The notes under the pieces: model-generated
Told to the model about the DNA's origin: nothing
The model's input: the letters and a program-made list of their open reading frames with translations, nothing else
The model's database searches: none
Translations under genes and position numbers: made by a program
NCBI GenBank assembly: GCA_041573795.1
Contig: JBFFQB010000002.1
Location: 53,549-117,548 of the forward strand
DNA length: 64,000 bases
Reading direction: 5' to 3'
Origin: E44-bin32 sp041573795
GTDB taxonomy: Bacteria > Chloroflexota > Anaerolineae > Anaerolineales > E44-bin32
Shown: positions 58,460 through 64,000 of the stretch, in pieces
Position numbering within the stretch: position 1 is the stretch's first letter
How the letters are laid out: every line of letters begins with the position of its first letter

Positions 58460-60337
58460 ATGCATAGAACTACAAGACAACTCAGTGAAACCGGCGATAG
58501 TGAAGGGCTAGATCGATTACAACCGGGAGCAACACTTCAGGAGCGCTACCTCATCCTGGGGATGCTTGGTGCTGGCGGTATGAGCTCGGTCTATAAAGGC
58601 CGCGATCTTCATTTCCCCAATGTGACCAAACTTGTCGCCATCAAGGAGATGGTGAATCTCATCGCCGATCAGTCTATGTACGACATGGTCGTGCGCAACT
58701 TTGAGCGCGAAGCCGACTTACTCGCCACGCTCTCCCATCCTGCAATACCAACGATCTACGATAACTTCAGTCACCACAACCGCTCTTACCTGGTGATGGA
58801 ATTCATTGATGGCCAGGACCTTGAAGCCATTCTTAATGAGATGGACGATTTCCTCCCTGAGGAGAAAGTTGTCAGCTGGGCCATTGAGATATGTGATGTG
58901 CTTCACTACTTACACCAACACCAACCCAACCCGATCATCTTTCGCGACATCAAGCCCTCCAATGTGATGGTTGATCAACATGATCATGTTCGCTTGATTG
59001 ACTTTGGCATTGCGCGGCACTTCCAACCTGGAGAAAAGGGCACGATGATCGGTACGGAAGGATACTCTCCGCCCGAGCAATATCGCGGGGAGGCCTCTCC
59101 TACTGGCGACGTGTATGCCTTAGGTGCTACGATGCACCATTTGCTCACAAAACGCGATCCACGAGTTGAAGCACCTTTCTCCTTTCAGGAGCGACCCGTT
59201 CGTTCAATCAATCCGCTTGTGTCTCCAGAATTGGAGCAAGTCATCGATATGGCGTTGTCCTATGATCCTAAGGAGCGCTATCCATCGGCGATGCTCATGA
59301 AAGAAGCCCTCATCACGACGGCAAAACGGACAGGGCTGCTCAGTCAACCGTCGATCGCCGCAGTAATTTCAAAAACCGACAGTGTCAAAGAAATCTGGGC
59401 ATTCGAATGCGAAGACGAGGTCCGTGGAAGCCCACTGGTATTTGAGGGCAACGTTTACATGGGTTGTTATGACAATAACCTCTACGCGCTGGAGGCAAAA
59501 TCAGGAGAGTTCCTGTGGAAATTCGCCACCGAGGGCGGGATTGCCGGGCGCCCGGCAGCAGAGGACGGGACCGTATTTGTCGGTTCCGAGGATCATCGAC
59601 TTTATGCCGTCAGTCAAAATCGTGGCAGCTTGCTGTGGTCATACTTCGCTGAAGGACCGATCCGCTCCTCGCCGGCGTTATCAGATGGACATGTTTTTAT
59701 TGGTTCAGATGACAATCGCTTACATGTAGTCAACCAAATAACGGGACGTCGAGCCTGGCGGGCCGATGCCAGCGCAGCCATCTGGGGCACACCGCTTGTT
59801 GAAGAAGAGCGTGTGTATTTTGGTTGTGAAAGTGGGGATTTTTACTGCTACGATTTCAAGAGCGAACTCAAGTGGCGTAAGAAAACAAAACGTGCCGTCA
59901 CGTCTTCACCCATTCTTATCGACGGCATGGTGTATTTTGGCTCACGTGATTGGACGGTATATGCTCTGGAAGCCGAAAGCGGCTTTCAGGTCTCACGATT
60001 CCGACTTGGTGGTGCGACCATTTCATCACCATTTTATGCAGAAGGTAAGTTGTTTATTGGATGTGGCGACAACCATATCTACGCTATCGATGCAAAACAT
60101 ATGCGTGAATCCTGGCGTTATGAAACGGATCATCAGGTGACGGGATCACCCATCGTTCATGAAGGGTCCGTATACTGCGGTTCGGTCGATGGCTCGCTGT
60201 ACTGCCTGGACTTTCACTCTGGTCGATTGCGCTGGCGCTTCCATACAAGCGGCCCGATCACGGGGACTCCAGCCGTCTTCGAAAACACGATCATTATTGG
60301 ATCTATGGATCACAGGGTATACGCACTTATATCATAA
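58460..60337 (+). CDS. Ser/Thr protein kinase with PQQ-like beta-propeller
   Basis: A 625-residue soluble Hanks-type kinase. Residues about 25-290 form the kinase domain: GMLGAGGMSSVYKGRDL, VAIKEM, the catalytic FRDIKPSNVM loop (Phe for the common His) and DFGIARHF, then GTEGYSPPEQYRG. Residues about 310-625 form a PQQ-type propeller of seven or so blades (YMGCYDNNLYALEAKSGEF, FVGSEDHRLYAVSQNRG, YFGSRDWTVYALEAESGF, YCGSVDGSLYCLDFHSG). No membrane segment separates the two, so the propeller is cytoplasmic and may sense or bind a ligand. The phosphatase gene follows 26 bases later. Confidence 0.94.
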   Translation: MHRTTRQLSETGDSEGLDRLQPGATLQERYLILGMLGAGGMSSVYKGRDLHFPNVTKLVAIKEMVNLIADQSMYDMVVRNFEREADLLATLSHPAIPTIYDNFSHHNRSYLVMEFIDGQDLEAILNEMDDFLPEEKVVSWAIEICDVLHYLHQHQPNPIIFRDIKPSNVMVDQHDHVRLIDFGIARHFQPGEKGTMIGTEGYSPPEQYRGEASPTGDVYALGATMHHLLTKRDPRVEAPFSFQERPVRSINPLVSPELEQVIDMALSYDPKERYPSAMLMKEALITTAKRTGLLSQPSIAAVISKTDSVKEIWAFECEDEVRGSPLVFEGNVYMGCYDNNLYALEAKSGEFLWKFATEGGIAGRPAAEDGTVFVGSEDHRLYAVSQNRGSLLWSYFAEGPIRSSPALSDGHVFIGSDDNRLHVVNQITGRRAWRADASAAIWGTPLVEEERVYFGCESGDFYCYDFKSELKWRKKTKRAVTSSPILIDGMVYFGSRDWTVYALEAESGFQVSRFRLGGATISSPFYAEGKLFIGCGDNHIYAIDAKHMRESWRYETDHQVTGSPIVHEGSVYCGSVDGSLYCLDFHSGRLRWRFHTSGPITGTPAVFENTIIIGSMDHRVYALIS

Positions 60338-60363
60338 GCAAGGGTCTGAACTTACAACAAAAA

Positions 60364-61257
60364 ATGAATCCGATATCTCGCTTCTTTACAAAAATATTCG
60401 GCCGACCGGCAGCAGACAAAATCGCAGCAGCTAGAGGCGATTCAACCCAACCAGCGGACCTGTTAGCCGAGTTTGAAAGCCCAAAGAATCGCCTGGTAGT
60501 TGGCTCCAGCCAATCAACCGGGATTGAACGCAGCCACAATGAAGATGCACTTCTGCTGCTGAACGGCTTTACGCTTGGCACTCATTCCCACTCGGATTTT
60601 GGTGTATTCCTGGTGGCCGATGGCATGGGCGGTCATAGAGCTGGCGAAGTGGCCAGCGCGGTTTCGATTCGAACCGTTGCCCGGAAAATCACAGAACATA
60701 CCGTCCTTGAGCTGCTAAACGGCCAAGATAGCACCGATACGGATCCACTCCAGGACCAGCTCAAGCAGGCGCTTGAGGAAGCCAATCAAGCGGTTGTAGA
60801 TACCGTGCCAGGTGGAGGAACAACCCTTACAGCAGCAATCCTGGTCGGCAATCAGGTAACGATTGGCCATGTTGGCGATAGCCGTGCTTACTTCATCCAA
60901 GACGGCAAGGCCGAGGTAATAACTCGAGACCATTCTTTGGTTGAAAGACTGCGAGAGCTCGGCCAATTGACAGAAGAAGAGGCGGCAGTTCACCCACAAC
61001 GAAACGTACTCTATCGCGCCATCGGTCAGGGAGCCAACCTCGAAGTTGATGTGTTTTCAATGCCCGCTCCCAAAGGCGGCTATTTACTTATATGTTCAGA
61101 TGGTTTATGGGGAGTCGTCCCTGATCCCACGATGATAGACATCATTCGCTCAGCCCCTAACCCCCAAACCGCCTGTGATCAACTCGTGCAAGCTGCTAAT
61201 TTCGCTGGGGGGCCAGATAACATATCCGTAGTGCTAGTTCAATTCCCCGAAGATTAA
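60364..61257 (+). CDS. PP2C-family protein phosphatase
   Basis: A 297-residue Mn/Mg-dependent serine/threonine phosphatase. Metal-binding motifs VADGMGGHRAGEVAS, GHVGDSRAYFI, ICSDGLWGVVPD and GGPDNISVVLVQ are complete, and the first about 40 residues are a basic extension. It would reverse the kinase encoded just before. Both genes and the FHA protein after them give a writer, eraser and reader of phosphoprotein signals. Confidence 0.95.
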   Translation: MNPISRFFTKIFGRPAADKIAAARGDSTQPADLLAEFESPKNRLVVGSSQSTGIERSHNEDALLLLNGFTLGTHSHSDFGVFLVADGMGGHRAGEVASAVSIRTVARKITEHTVLELLNGQDSTDTDPLQDQLKQALEEANQAVVDTVPGGGTTLTAAILVGNQVTIGHVGDSRAYFIQDGKAEVITRDHSLVERLRELGQLTEEEAAVHPQRNVLYRAIGQGANLEVDVFSMPAPKGGYLLICSDGLWGVVPDPTMIDIIRSAPNPQTACDQLVQAANFAGGPDNISVVLVQFPED

Positions 61258-61275
61258 GGTCGAGGTAGAGTTGGA

Positions 61276-62754
61276 ATGCCGTCCGAGAAGGATTACTACA
61301 CGCTCCTCGGTGTGCCCCGAAATGCCACTCCCGAACAGCTGCGCCGTGCTTATCGCGAAGCAGCACAACGTTTGCATCCGGATAAGAATGTAGCCCCAGG
61401 CGAAACCGAACTGTTTCTCGAAGTCGGCCAGGCATACGAGACACTGATTGATCCTGAATCGCGTGCGGCATACGATGTCGAGCTTGCGGAACAAGAATCA
61501 GAATTATCCGCCGAGTCTCCCTTTCATGTAAACATACTGCACAGTCGAAGTGAACTCCTCCGCATCGACGAGCCACAAGTGCATTACACACTGATTGAAC
61601 TGCGTCCACGTAAAAACCTACCCGAAGTCCGCCCTTCGGTTAATCTAAGCATCGTCATTGATCGATCTACCTCTATGCGCGGTGCACGCATGGACCAGGT
61701 TCGCTCCGCAGTGCTGGCGATTCTTAAAGATCTTCAGCCGAACGATTCCGCCTCGGTCGTTGCATTTGACGACCGCGCTGATGTCATTGTTTCCCATGAT
61801 CAAGCTCATGATATTGGCACCGCAAGAGCCAGACTAAGTTTGCTCCAGGCTGGTGGGGGGACTGAAATTGCACAGGGCTTAACTTTAGGCCTTGATGAGA
61901 TGCATCGCAGCTTTGCCAAAGATGGCGTCAACCATCTGGTTCTTCTTACAGATGGACGCACATATGGTGATGAAGAATTGTGCCTCGAGCTTGCAAATCA
62001 AGCTGCCACTGCCGGGATCAGTATCAATGGGGTTGGCATAGGATCCGAGTGGAGCGATCGGCTGTTAGATGACCTTGCCGGGCTTACAGGCGGCAATGTC
62101 ATCTTTCTCAATTCCCCCAAATCTGTAACCGACTTGCTTAATCGGATCTACGACAGTCTCAGCCAAATAATCGCAACTCAGTTGAGGATCGACGGGGGTT
62201 TTAGCCAACAAGTTGATCTAAGAACTGCCTTCCGCCTTGTACCCGAACCCATGCCTTTGGGAGATTCTCTTCCTATGGCGATTGGAAATCTGCCCCGGGA
62301 TGGATACATCCGATTACTGTTAGAATTGGTGGTACACCCGCTGCTCGGATTGGATGAGTTAACCCTCGCAAATTTAACATTATCCGGGACGCTCTTAGCA
62401 AGTACGGCCGAGACGAAACAACTGCCACTACCGATCTCGATAAAACTGACGGATGAGCTTGATGGCAAACCACCCCCCGAGCAAATCAGTCAGGCTTTGA
62501 ATTTGCTATCCCTGTATAAGTTACAAGAGAAAGCTCGACACGAAGCCGAGCTTGGGCAGGTGGCCCAAGCGGCTCGGCGACTGGAAAACTTGGCAACACA
62601 ATTGCTCGCAGCTGGTGAAAAGGAACTGGCAAAGTCAGCGCTCAACGAGGCTGTACAGCTTACCCAGGCGAAGCGGTTTTCAACCGAAGGCGAGAAGACC
62701 TTGAAATATGGGACTCGGGCATTATTATTAGTACCACCCCAGGGTGACTCATGA
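61276..62754 (+). CDS. J-domain and von Willebrand factor A protein
   Basis: A 492-residue protein combining a DnaJ J-domain (residues 6-70, DYYTLLGVPRNATPEQLRRA and HPDKN) with a VWA domain (about 115-290: LSIVIDRSTSMRGARMDQV and LLTDGRTYGDEEL with an intact MIDAS D-x-S-x-S). A C-terminal beta-rich and helical region follows. The J-domain would recruit DnaK; VWA binds protein partners via metal. The combination in one chain is unusual. It overlaps the FHA gene (ATGA) and belongs to the phospho-signalling cluster. Confidence 0.9.
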   Translation: MPSEKDYYTLLGVPRNATPEQLRRAYREAAQRLHPDKNVAPGETELFLEVGQAYETLIDPESRAAYDVELAEQESELSAESPFHVNILHSRSELLRIDEPQVHYTLIELRPRKNLPEVRPSVNLSIVIDRSTSMRGARMDQVRSAVLAILKDLQPNDSASVVAFDDRADVIVSHDQAHDIGTARARLSLLQAGGGTEIAQGLTLGLDEMHRSFAKDGVNHLVLLTDGRTYGDEELCLELANQAATAGISINGVGIGSEWSDRLLDDLAGLTGGNVIFLNSPKSVTDLLNRIYDSLSQIIATQLRIDGGFSQQVDLRTAFRLVPEPMPLGDSLPMAIGNLPRDGYIRLLLELVVHPLLGLDELTLANLTLSGTLLASTAETKQLPLPISIKLTDELDGKPPPEQISQALNLLSLYKLQEKARHEAELGQVAQAARRLENLATQLLAAGEKELAKSALNEAVQLTQAKRFSTEGEKTLKYGTRALLLVPPQGDS

Positions 62755-63266
62755 TCGAATGCCCCACGTGTAAGCACCACGAATTTGTTGGTACGCTATT
62801 CTGTAGCGAATGCGGAACGCGTTTGGTTCTTGCGACCCAAGTGCCAACTATGGGGATTTCACGCGACAAACTCAGCGAGGAAGCTAAGGCGACTAGACCC
62901 TCTGCGCCACACTCTCCCGACCTTTCCACAGGCGCCCTGCTGGGCTTACGTGTCGTGACAAGTGGCGAGCTACTTTCTCTGGTAGGTAGAGACAATTACA
63001 CCCTTGGCCGATCCATTGAAGGTCAAGCCGTCGTTCCCGATGTTGATCTTGATAAGTATGAAGCTTATGATGCCGGGATATCACGCATGCACGCCGAATT
63101 GCGCATTGCTGAAGACGGAGTCTATGTCGTCGATCTGGATAGCTCTAATGGAACCATCGTAAATGGCAAGAGGATCACTGCACAAGAGCCAGAGCCAATC
63201 AACCATGGCGATATCCTGCAATTGGGGAGACTACGCTTGCAAGTTATCGCACAATCTCGAGCATAG
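62751..63266 (+). CDS. FHA-domain protein with N-terminal zinc ribbon
   Basis: A 171-residue protein. Residues 3-30 hold CPTC-x10-CSEC, a zinc ribbon, then a linker and an FHA domain (about 75-165: YTLGRSIEG, DAGISRMHAELRI, LDSSNGTIVNGKRI), which binds phosphothreonine. The zinc ribbon may bring it to a partner. It is the reader for the kinase encoded upstream and is cotranslated with the J-domain/VWA gene. Confidence 0.93.
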   Translation: MIECPTCKHHEFVGTLFCSECGTRLVLATQVPTMGISRDKLSEEAKATRPSAPHSPDLSTGALLGLRVVTSGELLSLVGRDNYTLGRSIEGQAVVPDVDLDKYEAYDAGISRMHAELRIAEDGVYVVDLDSSNGTIVNGKRITAQEPEPINHGDILQLGRLRLQVIAQSRA

Positions 63267-63275
63267 TGAGGACGT

Positions 63276-63521
63276 ATGGCATACACCGTACTTATCCATG
63301 TGGCAAATGAAGAAGCAGTCGTCGGTGAGGTTGACGAACTTCCCTCCCCCAAAGACAGTATCATCACCGTGAATAACCCTCGTCGACGTGATGAAAAAGA
63401 TCTGCCTTATCTTCAAGAAACTGTAACTTCCGTCATTTGGCCCATGTGGCGGATCAATTTTATTGAGATCCTTCCCACGCGTGAGGATGAAGATCTCATC
63501 GGCTTCGTGCGCGAACAGTAG
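63276..63521 (+). CDS. Small protein of unknown function, 81 aa
   Basis: A small acidic, soluble protein with recognisable strand-rich segments (AYTVLIHVANEEAVVGEVDE, SIITVNNPRRRD, VIWPMWRINFIEILP). I do not know the family. It lies ten bases behind the FHA gene and two bases before a response regulator, so it is part of the cluster; GTGAGGA is the ribosome-binding site. Real by context and codon use. Confidence 0.75.
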   Translation: MAYTVLIHVANEEAVVGEVDELPSPKDSIITVNNPRRRDEKDLPYLQETVTSVIWPMWRINFIEILPTREDEDLIGFVREQ

Positions 63522-63523
63522 AA

Positions 63524-64000
63524 ATGGGAGAAGCATCTTCTCACCGTAGAAGAGTCCTGGTCGTCGATGACGAACCCAGGATGATCAAGTTTATTCGCCT
63601 GAACCTCGAACATGATGGTTTCGAGGTCTATGAAGCCACCTCTGGCCCCCAAGCTCTCGAGAAAATGCGCGATCAGCTTCCTGATCTGGTCTTGTTAGAT
63701 GTGATGATGCCAGATCTAGACGGCTTTGAGACATTGCGCCTGGTACGGGAGATCTCCACGGTACCGGTCATCATGCTGACGGCGAAAGGTGAAGAAGATG
63801 ACCGCGTGCGAGGCCTCGAGTTGGGCGCTGACGATTACGTCACAAAACCGTTTAGCCCGCGAGAACTTGTCAGCCGAGTTCGTGCCGTCCTGCGTCGCAC
63901 CGAAATGCCAGGACAGGCGACCCACGAAGTCATCGAAGTTGATGACCGGCTTCGCTTAGATTTCGATCGAAGGGAAGTATGGGTTGATGGTGAGTTGGTA
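63524..64000 (+). CDS. OmpR-type response regulator (5' part; cut by window end)
   Basis: An open frame from the ATG at 63524 to the window end gives 159 residues. The receiver has LVVDDEPRMIKFI, the phospho-acceptor in LVLLDVMMPDLDGFE, the Thr in VIMLTAKG and the Lys in DDYVTKPFSPRELVSRV. After VRAVLRR comes the start of a winged-helix output (RLDFDRREVWVDGEL), so it is an OmpR/PhoB-type regulator. The end of the gene and any kinase lie outside the window. Confidence 0.93.
   Translation, partial: MGEASSHRRRVLVVDDEPRMIKFIRLNLEHDGFEVYEATSGPQALEKMRDQLPDLVLLDVMMPDLDGFETLRLVREISTVPVIMLTAKGEEDDRVRGLELGADDYVTKPFSPRELVSRVRAVLRRTEMPGQATHEVIEVDDRLRLDFDRREVWVDGELV

Noticed and set aside
1..64000. CRISPR arrays, insertion sequences or prophage
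   Set aside because: I saw no regularly spaced repeats, transposase or phage structural genes.

Overview
The window reads as a densely coded chromosome segment, with no ribosomal RNA operon, phage block or insertion sequence, from a Gram-positive-style or monoderm-like bacterium, most likely Chloroflexota (Anaerolineae-like). That assignment is an inference from gene content: TrmFO, type 2 isopentenyl-diphosphate isomerase, an Agl23-type glycosyltransferase, a UDP-xylose-type synthase, long class II aldolase, many TTG/GTG starts, lipoproteins and WD/NHL/PQQ propellers. A heme A synthase gene points to aerobic respiration. There are about 57 protein genes and one tRNA (Leu, anticodon GAG).

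Layout. 0-5 kb: smpB, an HD-GYP response regulator, a YihY membrane protein and a tyrosine recombinase. 5-13.9 kb (minus strand): a tightly packed series ending in ctaA, with a two-part FAD/Fe-S oxidase, hflX, a soluble histidine kinase, an M28/glutaminyl-cyclase-like lipoprotein and trmFO. 13.9-29.8 kb: a sigma-54 island (below). 29.8-41.3 kb: an LCP-like protein, a polar amino-acid ABC transporter, tRNA-Leu, plsX-fabF, an SPFH protein fused to a helix-turn-helix, class II aldolase, NUDIX. 41.4-50 kb (minus): rsmD, a UroD-family protein, sucCD, a large glycosyltransferase-NHL fusion, an RsuA-type pseudouridine synthase, scpB. 50-58.4 kb: two lipoproteins, UDP-glucuronate decarboxylase-type epimerase with GtrA, thioesterase, Mg-chelatase-I-like ATPase, acpP, fni and a polyprenyl synthase. 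58.4-64 kb: a phospho-signalling cluster (Ser/Thr kinase with PQQ propeller, PP2C phosphatase, J-domain/VWA protein, FHA protein, small protein, response regulator cut by the window end).

The most interesting part is 13.9-29.7 kb. It encodes sigma-54 (with an inserted zinc ribbon), a soluble NtrB-type kinase and an NtrC-type activator that has no DNA-binding domain and ends in a lysine-rich tail. I find three near-perfect -24/-12 promoters in this stretch: in front of rpoN itself, directly behind the activator gene, and in front of a TIM-barrel-like gene. The second drives a small two-helix membrane protein, a 1690-residue TPR protein and a TPR protein with a gingipain-like (C25) cysteine protease domain. 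The third drives the TIM-barrel-like protein, an FtsZ-like protein whose catalytic T7-loop Asp is replaced by His, a 77-residue protein that resembles the C-terminal domain of the protease, and a 69-residue membrane protein, ending at a strong hairpin. Together this looks like a self-contained, autoregulated sigma-54 regulon that makes a cytoplasmic filament/scaffold/protease machine; its function is unknown to me.
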